This document shows positions 42,941-50,201 of a DNA stretch of 64,000 nt, one piece after another. Source of the stretch: Brevundimonas sp. GTDB lineage: Bacteria > Pseudomonadota > Alphaproteobacteria > Caulobacterales > Caulobacteraceae. The first letter of the stretch is position 1. The number at the start of each line of letters is the position of its first letter. The DNA lies in NCBI RefSeq assembly GCF_013912005.1, contig NZ_JACESB010000002.1, positions 124,001 to 188,000 on the forward strand. The letters are read 5' to 3'. Position numbers and translations under genes: made by a program. The notes below the pieces were generated by a model. The model was not told the origin of the DNA. It saw only the letters and a program-made list of their open reading frames with translations, and searched no databases.

Positions 42941-43657
42941 TCAGGCGTCCGGCGCCGGGTCGGCGGCGCGGACGAATTCGAGGAAGATCGGCGGGGTGTC
43001 CCCCAGCTTCTTCTCCTCGTAGCGGGTGACCACATGGTCGGCCGGCGCGGTCCGCCAGTCGTCGGCCTCTTCCGCCTGCCAGACAAGCCCGGGCGTGCGC
43101 TCGAAGCGCTCCAGGGCCCAGTCGGCGTAGTCCTTCCAGTCGGTGACGAAGCGCAGCCGCCCGCCCGGCTTCAGCAGGCGCGCGATCTCGGCCGCCGTCT
43201 CGTCCTGGACCAGCCGGCGCTTGTTGTGCCGCGCCTTGGGCCAGGGATCGGGGAACAGGATCATCACCCGGTCGAGGCTCCCGTCCGGCAGGGCCTTCAT
43301 CACGTCCCGGGCGTCGCCGGCGTGCAGCCGCACGTTCTTCAGCCCGCCCTCGTCGATGTGGCGCAGGGCGGAGCCGACCCCGTTCAGGAACGGCTCGCAG
43401 CCGATCATCAGCGCCCCGGGATGACGCCGCGCCTGCTCGGCCAGATGCTCGCCGCCGCCGAAGCCGATCTCCAGCCAGACCTCCTCGGCGCCGGGCGCCA
43501 GCGCCGACGGGTCGATCGGCCCCGCCGCGGGATCGGGCACGGCGATCGTCGGCAACAGGCTGTCGAACAGCGCCGCCTGCCGCGGCTTCAGGGTGCGCGA
43601 CTTGATGCGGCCGAAGGAACGGAGCGGACCCCAGGTGGGGGGGGAGGAGGAGGACAT
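42941..43657 (-). CDS. trmB: tRNA (guanine-N7)-methyltransferase TrmB
   Basis: 238 residues. The ATG at 43657 follows a run of GGAGGAGGAG-like bases. The longer in-frame start would translate the heptamer repeat, so it is rejected. Motifs are [18 protein letters not shown] (SAM), [20 protein letters not shown] (tRNA-binding, diagnostic) and [14 protein letters not shown]. It methylates G46 of tRNA. An inverted pair of heptamer arrays lies just upstream, between it and metK. Confidence 0.95.
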   Translation of the reverse strand: MSSSSPPTWGPLRSFGRIKSRTLKPRQAALFDSLLPTIAVPDPAAGPIDPSALAPGAEEVWLEIGFGGGEHLAEQARRHPGALMIGCEPFLNGVGSALRHIDEGGLKNVRLHAGDARDVMKALPDGSLDRVMILFPDPWPKARHNKRRLVQDETAAEIARLLKPGGRLRFVTDWKDYADWALERFERTPGLVWQAEEADDWRTAPADHVVTRYEEKKLGDTPPIFLEFVRAADPAPDA

Positions 43658-43681
43658 GGCGGCGGCTATAGCCGAAGCGGA

Positions 43682-43807
43682 GGGATTAGGGATGAGGGAT
43701 GAGGGATGAAGCTTGCGGGCGGGAAGGCCCGACAAGCGCGTCGGCCATTCTCCTGTCCCTGCCGCCCGCGCCTGGCGGCTAATCCCTCATCCCTCATCCC
43801 TCATCCC
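43682..43807. repeat. Inverted pair of heptamer arrays with G-quadruplex potential
   Basis: Left arm 43682-43709 reads GGGATTA followed by three GGGATGA. Right arm 43780-43807 reads TAATCCC followed by three TCATCCC, i.e. the same four heptamers on the other strand. The arms would pair over 28 bases with two mismatches, around a 70-base spacer. Each arm also has four G-tracts of three with 4-base loops, a standard G-quadruplex pattern, on opposite strands. It lies in the gap between metK and trmB. Confidence 0.85.
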
Positions 43808-43815
43808 TCGCCCCC

Positions 43816-45012
43816 TCAGACCAGCGCCTTCAGCTTCTCCACCAGATCCGTCCGCTCCCAGCTGAAGCCGCCGTCGGCTTCCGGGGCCCGGCCGAAGTGG
43901 CCGTAGGCGGCGGTGCGGCGGTAGATCGGCCGGTTCAGGCCGAGGTGCTCGCGGATCGCGCGCGGGCTGGCCCCGCCGATCAGCTTCGGCAATTCCCGTT
44001 CCAGCACCGCCTCGTCGACCTTGCCGGTGCGATGCAGGTCGACGTGCACCGACAGCGGCTTCGACACCCCGATGGCGTAGCTGATCTGGATGGTGCAGCG
44101 GTCGGCCAGTCCGGCGGCGACCACGTTCTTGGCCAGGTAGCGGCAGGCGTAGGCGGCCGAGCGGTCGACCTTGGTCGGATCCTTGCCCGAGAAGGCGCCG
44201 CCGCCGTGCGGCGCCGCCCCGCCGTAGGTGTCGACGATGATCTTGCGCCCGGTCAGGCCGGCGTCGCCGTCCGGGCCGCCGATCTCGAACGAGCCCGTCG
44301 GATTGATGTGCCACTCGGTCTCGTTGGTGATGAAGCCTTCCGGCAGCACCTCGCGCACATAGGGCTTCACGATCGCCGCCACCTGGTCCTGGGTCAGGCC
44401 TGCCTTGTGCTGGGTCGAGACGACGATCGAGGTGGCGCGCACCGGCCGGCCGTTCTCGTAGTGCAGCGTCACCTGGCTCTTGGCGTCCGGCTCCAGGCCC
44501 GGCTCCCGCCCGGCGTGGCGCGCCTCGGCCAGCTTGCGCAGGATGTTGTGGCTGTACTGCAGGGTGGCCGGCATCAGTTCCGGCGTCTCGTTCGAGGCGT
44601 AGCCGAACATGATGCCCTGGTCGCCGGCCCCCTCGTCCTTGTCCTCACCCGCGTCGACGCCTTGCGCGATATGGGCCGACTGGGGGTGCAGGTGGTTCTC
44701 GAAGTGCAGCGTCTGCCAGTGGAAGCCGTCCTGCTCGTAGCCGATGTCGCGCACCACGCCGCGCACCGTCGCCTCGATCTCCGCCTCCACGCCCGGAGCC
44801 CAGTTGCCTGCGACGTCCATGATGCCCTGGCCGCGGATCTCGCCCGCCAGCACGACCCGGTTGGTGGTGGTCAGGGTCTCGCACGCCACCCGGGCCTCGG
44901 GGTCCTTCGACAGGAACAGGTCGACGACGGCGTCGGAGATCTGGTCGGCGACCTTGTCCGGGTGGCCTTCGGAGACGCTTTCGGAAGTGAAGAGGAAGGA
45001 CGTACGGGACAA
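43816..45012 (-). CDS. metK: S-adenosylmethionine synthase MetK
   Basis: 398 residues from TTG 45012, which has AGGAG seven bases upstream. The next in-frame start (TTG 45042) would place that site inside the gene. The N-terminus is [19 protein letters not shown], with the catalytic His17. Further signatures are [16 protein letters not shown] and [19 protein letters not shown]. It makes SAM from methionine and ATP. A near-perfect 20-base palindrome overlaps its likely promoter, pointing to repression by a SAM- or SAH-sensing ArsR-type regulator. Confidence 0.95.
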   Translation of the reverse strand: MSRTSFLFTSESVSEGHPDKVADQISDAVVDLFLSKDPEARVACETLTTTNRVVLAGEIRGQGIMDVAGNWAPGVEAEIEATVRGVVRDIGYEQDGFHWQTLHFENHLHPQSAHIAQGVDAGEDKDEGAGDQGIMFGYASNETPELMPATLQYSHNILRKLAEARHAGREPGLEPDAKSQVTLHYENGRPVRATSIVVSTQHKAGLTQDQVAAIVKPYVREVLPEGFITNETEWHINPTGSFEIGGPDGDAGLTGRKIIVDTYGGAAPHGGGAFSGKDPTKVDRSAAYACRYLAKNVVAAGLADRCTIQISYAIGVSKPLSVHVDLHRTGKVDEAVLERELPKLIGGASPRAIREHLGLNRPIYRRTAAYGHFGRAPEADGGFSWERTDLVEKLKALV

Positions 45013-45045
45013 GGGAGGCTCCTGGGCGCGCGGTGGCGGCAAGAG

Positions 45046-45071
45046 ATATAAAGATATGTTTATATGTTCAA
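45046..45071 (-). promoter_or_regulatory. metK: metK promoter with 20-bp palindromic operator
   Basis: ATATAAAGATATGTTTATAT at 45046-45065 is a palindrome with only one mismatched pair (18 of 20 bases). It is an AT island in very GC-rich DNA. A -35 like TTGAAC (45071-45066, minus) abuts it and a weak ATATCT lies about 16 bases on, so the palindrome fills the promoter. ArsR-family regulators of methionine metabolism (SahR/SamR) use AT-rich operators of this kind, from memory of that family. The distance to the start is too short for a SAM riboswitch. Confidence 0.6.
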
Positions 45072-45517
45072 GTCGCTTTGCTGCGTCGCCAGCGCGCGCC
45101 TGAGCTGACGGCGGGTTCGCCCGCCAGCCAACGCTCCCCCACGCCGGCCAGCAGGGCGAGGGCGGTCAGGATGCCGAGGCCTATCCGCGCCGAAATGTCC
45201 GCGGAGTGACTCATGGACGGAGCCGCAAAGGCGGCGAAGTGGATCAGCAGGGTGAGCGCCATCACCGCGGTCATGGCGAGCGGCCACCAACGATTTCCCG
45301 TCACGGCCATCCATCCGAAGATCAGGGTTATCGCTCCGTCGAGGGCGGCGTCCCCGAGGTGGACGTTCCACAATCGCCAGGGATGAACAATCAGGGACAG
45401 GCCGAAGACGGTCAGCAGGATCACTGCGCCCCGCCGCTCCGGATGCCCGCCCTTCACCCAGGCCAGCGCCACCGCGATCAGCATGAGCAGGTAGTAGATA
45501 GCCAGAAAAGGGGCGAT
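45068..45517 (-). CDS. Polytopic membrane protein of the LuxR-HTH cassette, copy 1
   Basis: From the only standard start (ATG 45484) the protein has 138 residues but begins in the middle of the first membrane helix. In frame upstream, ATC at 45517 has GGGAGAG six bases before it and aligns with the start of the paralogue, giving 149 residues; a non-standard or mutated start is suspected. About five transmembrane helices. Blocks shared with copy 2 are [20 protein letters not shown] and [21 protein letters not shown]. Function is unknown; it is paired with a membrane-anchored regulator. Confidence 0.65.
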   Translation of the reverse strand: MAPFLAIYYLLMLIAVALAWVKGGHPERRGAVILLTVFGLSLIVHPWRLWNVHLGDAALDGAITLIFGWMAVTGNRWWPLAMTAVMALTLLIHFAAFAAPSMSHSADISARIGLGILTALALLAGVGERWLAGEPAVSSGARWRRSKAT

Positions 45518-45561
45518 CGCGGTCTCTCCCGAATTTGCCCGCGGGGCAGGCGCGATCCTCT

Positions 45562-46227
45562 TCAGCCTTCCGCGCGCGCGTCTCGCGCGGAAGGCGCTGG
45601 CCGGGTGATGCGCCCGATCTCACCTGCCTGTTCCGCGTACGCCACCACCAGGTCCGCCGCAGCCTTGAGCAGCGCCGCGGTCATGAAGACGAGGGCGAGC
45701 AGGATCAGGAGCCGGACGCCGCGCCCTCCTGGCGGCGGCCGATAGCCGAGGCGTCGACCCGTGCGCCCATCTGGGCCATCACCCAGCCGGCGCTCAGCAC
45801 CTGCCGCAGCAACTCGCGAGGCGGAATTTGTGCGGCGTCCTCCGCCAGCCCGCGCATGAGATGCGCCTTCACCGGATCGTTCGCTCCCGAAGGGCCAAAC
45901 CCGTCCAGCGCCGCCTCCAGATCCTCCCACGTCCAGTGCGGAAGATGGTTGTCGCCCATACTCATGCGTGGCCTCCCTGACTTCGGCGGGAGGTGACGCG
46001 GCGGCGGCCGCCTCGCCAATGGGGTCTTTCGTATCCCCTGGTACGTTTCGTTCCAGAAGGGCCAGCGCCGCCTTGCGGCGGTTGACGCCAAGCCGGCGAC
46101 AGGCCTCGTGCACGTGCTTCTTGACGGTCGCCTCGGACAGGCCCAGCCGCGCGGCGATCTCCTTGTCCGTCAGGAAGGCGGTGAGCCTGAGACACTCTTC
46201 CTGGCGCGCGCTCAGACCTGGCGACAT
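45562..46227 (-). CDS. LuxR-type HTH protein with C-terminal membrane anchor, copy 1
   Basis: 221 residues. Residues 5-60 are a GerE/LuxR HTH (TDKEIAARLGLSEATVKKHV is the turn-recognition part), identical over about 54 residues to copy 2. No receiver, PAS or autoinducer domain is present. Near the C-terminus GYRPPP leads into one transmembrane helix (VRLLILLALVFMTAALLKAAADLV). The linker between them is about 100 residues, twice copy 2, and has weak coding signal because another gene is nested there in a different frame. It overlaps the stop of the copy 2 membrane protein by 16 bases. Confidence 0.7.
   Translation of the reverse strand: MSPGLSARQEECLRLTAFLTDKEIAARLGLSEATVKKHVHEACRRLGVNRRKAALALLERNVPGDTKDPIGEAAAAASPPAEVREATHEYGRQPSSALDVGGSGGGAGRVWPFGSERSGEGASHARAGGGRRTNSASRVAAAGAERRLGDGPDGRTGRRLGYRPPPGGRGVRLLILLALVFMTAALLKAAADLVVAYAEQAGEIGRITRPAPSARDARAEG
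45705..45965 (-). CDS. Nested small gene of unknown function inside the HTH copy 1 linker
   Basis: 86 residues in another frame of the same strand. Support: AGGGAGG six bases before the ATG at 45965; G or C at about 80 percent of third codon positions by eye, against roughly 55 percent for the HTH frame over the same bases; and a sensible protein (HWTWEDLEAALDGFG, then PPRELLRQVLSAGWVMAQMG), acidic and helical, without membrane helix. It is absent from copy 2. No family recognised. It may be the true gene here, with the HTH frame merely open, or both may be used. Confidence 0.6.
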   Translation of the reverse strand: MSMGDNHLPHWTWEDLEAALDGFGPSGANDPVKAHLMRGLAEDAAQIPPRELLRQVLSAGWVMAQMGARVDASAIGRRQEGAASGS

Positions 46228-46706
46228 CGGCGACTCCGGAGGATCTGATTGTCAGCCGGCTCATGCCGCACCTTCCATCGGGCGTGGGGGCTGACGGCCG
46301 CCTCGCCCGCCAGGGACCGTTCAAGAACGCCGGCCGCCAGGGTCAGGTACAGCAGCGCGCTCAGACCGATCTGCGCCGAGATCTGCGTACTCATGCTTAT
46401 GCCGCCGACGAGCAGGACATAGGCGTGGAGCATCATGGCGAGCAGCATGGAACCGGCGGCCGCGAAAGGCCACCAGCGCGGGCCCGTCAGGGACAGGCGG
46501 ATGAACATCACGGTCACGACGGCGTCGACTGCGGCCTCGAGGGGCATGAAGCCGTCAATGGCCAGTGGCGGCAGGACGGCTCCCTCCACGATCGCCGACA
46601 ACAGCACCCAGGCCGCAGCAGAACGCTCGGGCGGTCCGCCCTTCGCGCCGCACAAGGCGATCACCGCGAAAAACTCGGCGAGGAGTATTTCCTGATAGAC
46701 GGTCAC
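46212..46706 (-). CDS. Polytopic membrane protein of the LuxR-HTH cassette, copy 2
   Basis: 164 residues from GTG 46706, 30 bases after the HTH copy 2 stop. About five transmembrane helices (ILLAEFFAVIALCGA; WVLLSAIVEGAVLPPLAI; AAVDAVVTVMFIRL; FAAAGSMLLAMMLHAYVLLVG; IGLSALLYLTLAAGVLE), with a cytoplasmic-looking basic tail (RWKVRHEPADNQILRSRRCRQV). A clear paralogue of the 45068-45517 product. No known family recognised. A membrane partner or sequestering protein for the HTH regulator is the simplest inference. Confidence 0.72.
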   Translation of the reverse strand: MTVYQEILLAEFFAVIALCGAKGGPPERSAAAWVLLSAIVEGAVLPPLAIDGFMPLEAAVDAVVTVMFIRLSLTGPRWWPFAAAGSMLLAMMLHAYVLLVGGISMSTQISAQIGLSALLYLTLAAGVLERSLAGEAAVSPHARWKVRHEPADNQILRSRRCRQV

Positions 46707-46736
46707 CGACCCGCCCCCCCACTTTCGGGCATCGGG

Positions 46737-47195
46737 TCACCGCTCCGGTGCAGCGGCGCGGCCGATTTCTCCGGCCTGCCCGGCGTAACCGGCGACGAGA
46801 TCGGCCACGGCCTTCAACAGGACGATCGAGAGCACCAGCGAGAGCAGCAGCATTCCGATGCGGAAGGCCGGGTGCGACGGCGGCGGCCGGTAGCCCATGA
46901 CCGGACGCTTCGGATCCGTCCCCCCGCGACCGGCGGTCTGGTGGTCCGGCTGCGGCATGCCGGGTTCCGCGTCGAAGCGGGCGCCGGGCCGCGCGGCCCG
47001 GCCGTCGAGACTCCCCGCCTCGAGCAGGGCCAGCGCCGCCTTGCGGCGGTTGACCCCCAATCGGCGGCAGGCCTCGTGCACGTGCTTCTTGACGGTCGCT
47101 TCGGACAGACCGAGGCGAGCGGCGATCTCCTTGTCCGTCAGGAAGGCGGTAAGCCTGAGGCACTCTTCCTGGCGCGCGCTGAGCCGCGACGGCAT
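46737..47195 (-). CDS. LuxR-type HTH protein with C-terminal membrane anchor, copy 2
   Basis: 152 residues from the ATG at 47195. The HTH (residues 6-60) is the same as copy 1 and about 90 percent identical in DNA, so the duplication or a conversion event is recent in this part. A short linker with MGYRPPPSHPAF is followed by one transmembrane helix (FRIGMLLLSLVLSIVLLKAVADLV) and the end YAGQAGEIGR, shared with copy 1. The DNA-binding head faces the cytoplasm. First gene of the five-gene array, about 100 bases downstream of tRNA-Thr. Confidence 0.75.
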   Translation of the reverse strand: MPSRLSARQEECLRLTAFLTDKEIAARLGLSEATVKKHVHEACRRLGVNRRKAALALLEAGSLDGRAARPGARFDAEPGMPQPDHQTAGRGGTDPKRPVMGYRPPPSHPAFRIGMLLLSLVLSIVLLKAVADLVAGYAGQAGEIGRAAAPER

Positions 47196-47293
47196 CGACG
47201 ACCTCCCGTTCGGGAGTCTGCCTAGGCTGCGCCGCGCCATGCGTCCAGACGCGCGAGCGGGTCCGACGGGAACGATCATGAATGGAAAGGTGG

Positions 47294-47369
47294 TGGTGCC
47301 GCTTGCGTGACTCGAACACGCGACCCCCTCATTACGAATGAGGTGCTCTACCGGCTGAGCTAAAGCGGC
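47294..47369 (-). tRNA. tRNA-Thr (anticodon CGT)
   Basis: Read on the minus strand, 76 bases fold into a full cloverleaf: acceptor GCCGCTT/AAGCGGC, D arm AGCTCAGCCGGTAGAGC, anticodon stem CCTCA/TGAGG with loop TTCGTAA (anticodon CGT, reading ACG), T arm GCGTG-TTCGAGT-CACGC. CCA is encoded at the 3' end (47296-47294). It lies between hemD and the HTH/membrane cassette, reading the same way. Confidence 0.97.
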
Positions 47370-47408
47370 CTTGGGCGTCGGGACCGGGGCCCGCGCGAGG
47401 CGGGTTCT

Positions 47409-48068
47409 TTATACGTCGCCGCCCGGGTTGCCAAGCGCCTCCAGCATCGCCGCCTCGGCCGGCGCGGCGGCGACGTCGAGGCGGTCGAACCCGCACGGGG
47501 CCAGCGGCGCGGCGGCTCTGGCCGAGATCGCCACCGCCGCCCGCCCGCCCGCGCCCGCCGCGCCGAGCGCGGCGACGATCGCCCGGGCGGCGCGCGGCGA
47601 ATGCACCAGCACGACATCCCAGTCCGTCGGCGCCGGCGCCGCGGTCTCGACCGCCTCGTAGACCGGCAGCCGCCGCACCTCGATCCGCCCCGCCAGACGG
47701 CCGGCCAGGTCGCCGGCGGGCTCCCGCGCCCCGGGGGCGAGAACCGGTCCCGCCGCCCGGTCGGCGAGCAGCCGCTCAAGGTCCCCGATCGCGCCCGACG
47801 CCGAGACGACGTCGTTCCAGCCGGCCGCCCGGGCCGCCGCGGCGGTGACGTCGCCCACCGCGAAGACCGGCTGGTCCCGGCGCGGCGTCAGGCGGGCGAA
47901 GGCCTCGACCCCGTTCGGGCTGGTGAAGGCGAGCGCGCCGATTCCGCGCAGGTCCGGCTCCGGCGCGGCGACCGGCCGTATCTCCAGCACCGGCGCGACC
48001 ACCGGGGCGAAGCCCAGCGCTGCGAGGCGGCCGGCGGTGCGGGCGGCGCCCGGCTCCGCCCGCGTCAC
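47409..48068 (-). CDS. hemD: Uroporphyrinogen-III synthase HemD
   Basis: 219 residues from GTG 48068. Family blocks are TRAEPGAARTAGRLAALGFAPVVAPVLEI, ALAFTSPNGVEAFARL, VFAVGDVTAAAARAAGW and VVLVHSPRAARAI. It closes and inverts hydroxymethylbilane to uroporphyrinogen III in heme synthesis. The GTG start cuts the usual first strand (VWVTRA); a CTG at 48092 that overlaps the hemC stop as CTGA, with GAGGG seven bases upstream, would restore it. Follows hemC in the same operon. Confidence 0.88.
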   Translation of the reverse strand: MTRAEPGAARTAGRLAALGFAPVVAPVLEIRPVAAPEPDLRGIGALAFTSPNGVEAFARLTPRRDQPVFAVGDVTAAAARAAGWNDVVSASGAIGDLERLLADRAAGPVLAPGAREPAGDLAGRLAGRIEVRRLPVYEAVETAAPAPTDWDVVLVHSPRAARAIVAALGAAGAGGRAAVAISARAAAPLAPCGFDRLDVAAAPAEAAMLEALGNPGGDV

Positions 48069-48088
48069 CCAGACCCGCCGGACGGGCC

Positions 48089-49027
48089 TCAGGGATCGAC
48101 CCTCTGGTCTCCGGCGGCGGCGTGCACCTCGGCCCCCAGCCGCAGGCCCAGCGCCCGCGCGGACTCTGCGGTGGGCTGGTCGACCTCCCCGGCCCGCCGC
48201 CAGCGCGCCGAACCGTCCGGGGCCAGCATCTCCACCGTCAGCCGCAGCCGGCCGGCGGCGATCTCCGCATGGGCCCCGATCGCCGTCCGGCACGAGCCCT
48301 CCAGCGCCGTCATCGCGCCGCGCTCCGCCGCCACCGTCAGGGCGGTGTCGACGTGGTTCAGCGCCCCGGCCCAGGCCGCGTCGACGTCGTCCGCCCGCGT
48401 CTGCAGGGCCAGCGCCCCCTGGCCCGGGGCCGGCAGGAAGCGGTCCAGCGCCAGCCGCTCCCGGATCACGCCGTCGAAGCCCAGCCGGTTCAGCCCCGAC
48501 ACGGCGAGCAGGATGGCGTCGAACTCGCCCTCCGCGAGGCGCCGCAGCCGGGTGTCGACATTGCCGCGCAGCATCTCGATCTTCAGGTCGGGCCGCAGCG
48601 CCAGCGCCTGGGCCTGGCGGCGCAGCGAGGCGGTGCCCAGCCGCGCCTCCGGCGGCAGGTCGTCGAAACTCGCCGCCGCCTCGCTGATGAAGGCGTCGCG
48701 GGGGTCCTCGCGCTCCGGCACGGCGGCGATGGCGAGTCCGGGCGGCTGCTCGGCCGGCACGTCCTTCATCGAGTGCACCGCCACATCGACGCGGCCGTCC
48801 AGCAGCGCCTCCTCGATTTCCTTGGTGAACAGGGCCTTGCCGCCGATCTCCAGCAGCCGCCGGTCCTGCACCCGGTCCCCGGTGGTGACGATCTCGACCA
48901 GCGGCACGGCCTCGGCGAGGTCGCCCCCGGCCACCCCCAGCGCGCGGCCGATGGCGCGCTGCATCATGCCCGACTGGGTCAGCGCCAGCTTCGAGCGCCG
49001 GGTGCCGATGCGGACGAGAGGAGCCAT
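48089..49027 (-). CDS. hemC: Hydroxymethylbilane synthase (porphobilinogen deaminase) HemC
   Basis: 312 residues. N-terminus MAPLVRIGTRRSKLALTQS. The catalytic-aspartate region is VDVAVHSMKDVPAEQPPG. The dipyrromethane cofactor attaches to Cys246 (ALEGSCRTAIGA). It links four porphobilinogens into hydroxymethylbilane. The ATG at 49027 is used; longer in-frame starts would overlap the divergent tsaD start. Only 41 bases separate the hemC and tsaD starts, so their promoters overlap or reach into the opposite gene. Confidence 0.96.
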   Translation of the reverse strand: MAPLVRIGTRRSKLALTQSGMMQRAIGRALGVAGGDLAEAVPLVEIVTTGDRVQDRRLLEIGGKALFTKEIEEALLDGRVDVAVHSMKDVPAEQPPGLAIAAVPEREDPRDAFISEAAASFDDLPPEARLGTASLRRQAQALALRPDLKIEMLRGNVDTRLRRLAEGEFDAILLAVSGLNRLGFDGVIRERLALDRFLPAPGQGALALQTRADDVDAAWAGALNHVDTALTVAAERGAMTALEGSCRTAIGAHAEIAAGRLRLTVEMLAPDGSARWRRAGEVDQPTAESARALGLRLGAEVHAAAGDQRVDP

Positions 49028-49068
49028 GAGACGTTGCCTGTGCCGGGCCGGGTCGCTACCTCGACCCG

Positions 49069-50193
49069 ATGACCATGGCGGCGGACTATAGCAGCGGGCC
49101 GGGCCGGGCAACCGGACCCCTGGCGGTGCTGGGTCTCGAGACCAGCTGCGACGAGACCGCGGCCGCGGTCGTGCGCCTGTCCCCCGACGGCCGCGCCGAG
49201 GTGCTCTCCTCGGTGGTGCACAGCCAGATCGACGACCATGCGGCCTACGGCGGGGTGGTGCCGGAGATCGCCGCGCGCAGCCACGTGGAGATGATCGCCG
49301 GGGTCGCTGGCCGCGCGATGGAGGAGGCGGGCCTCGGCTGGGACGGTCTGGACGGCGTCGCCGCCACGGCCGGGCCCGGCCTCGTCGGCGGGGTGATGGT
49401 CGGCCTGGGCTTCGGCAAGGCGGTGGCCCTGGCGCGGGGCCTGCCGCTGGTCGCCGTCAACCACCTCGAGGGGCACGCCGTGTCGGCGCGGCTGGGCGGG
49501 CCGGCGGCCTATCCCTTCCTGCTGCTGCTGGTCTCCGGCGGCCACTGCCAGCTGCTCGAGGTGCGCGGCGTCGGCGACATGAGCCGGCTCGGCACCACCA
49601 TCGACGACGCCGCCGGCGAGGCCTTCGACAAGATCGCCAAGGCGCTGGGCCTCGGCTACCCCGGGGGGCCGGCGCTGGAGCGGCTGGCGGCGGGCGGCGA
49701 CGGCGCGCGCTTCGACCTCCCCCGCGCCCTGCTGGGCCGCAAGGACTGCGACTTCTCCTTCTCCGGCCTCAAGACCGCCGCCTCGCGCCTCGCCGCCGCC
49801 TGCGCCACGGAGCAGGACCGCGCCGACCTCGCGGACGCGGTCCAGACGGCCATCGCCCGACAGCTGGCCGAGCGCTCGGACCGGGCGATGAAGGCCTATG
49901 CCGCGACCCATCCGCACCGGCTGTTCGTGGTCGCCGGCGGGGTCGCCGCCAACCGCACGGTGCGTTCGACCCTGGAGGCGACGGCGGCGCGGAACGGCTT
50001 CGAGTTCATGGCCCCGCCGTTGGCCTACTGCACCGACAATGCGGCCATGATCGCCCTGGCCGGAGCCGAGCGGCTGCAGAAGGGTTGGATATCCGACATC
50101 GACGTCGCCGCCCGGCCGCGCTGGCCTCTGGACGAACGGCGCGCGATCGACGAACCGGTTCACAAGGCGGGCCGCAAGGGCGCCAAGGCTTAG
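49069..50193 (+). CDS. tsaD: tRNA N6-adenosine threonylcarbamoyltransferase TsaD
   Basis: 374 residues. The first strand is [16 protein letters not shown]. The metal site is [18 protein letters not shown] and the [22 protein letters not shown] block are diagnostic. With TsaB, TsaC and TsaE it makes t6A37 in tRNAs reading ANN codons, including the tRNA-Thr encoded nearby (proximity only). ATG 49069 and ATG 49075 are both possible; the first is taken. The stop TAG runs straight into the ribosome site of gpsA (TAGGAG). Confidence 0.96.
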   Translation: MTMAADYSSGPGRATGPLAVLGLETSCDETAAAVVRLSPDGRAEVLSSVVHSQIDDHAAYGGVVPEIAARSHVEMIAGVAGRAMEEAGLGWDGLDGVAATAGPGLVGGVMVGLGFGKAVALARGLPLVAVNHLEGHAVSARLGGPAAYPFLLLLVSGGHCQLLEVRGVGDMSRLGTTIDDAAGEAFDKIAKALGLGYPGGPALERLAAGGDGARFDLPRALLGRKDCDFSFSGLKTAASRLAAACATEQDRADLADAVQTAIARQLAERSDRAMKAYAATHPHRLFVVAGGVAANRTVRSTLEATAARNGFEFMAPPLAYCTDNAAMIALAGAERLQKGWISDIDVAARPRWPLDERRAIDEPVHKAGRKGAKA

Positions 50194-50201
50194 GAGCAGG
50201 C

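Noticed and set aside
43682-43807. CRISPR-like array
   Set aside because: The units are 7 bases with no spacers, arranged as an inverted pair. No cas genes are nearby.
45013-45066. SAM riboswitch (SAM-II or SAM/SAH type) upstream of metK
   Set aside because: Only about 35-50 bases lie between the likely transcription start and the metK start, and no pseudoknot-like pattern was found. The palindromic operator explains the region better.
45068-47369. Integrated island at the tRNA-Thr 3' end
   Set aside because: The cassette does begin near the tRNA, but no integrase and no copy of the tRNA end were found on the far side near metK. A plain local duplication is enough.
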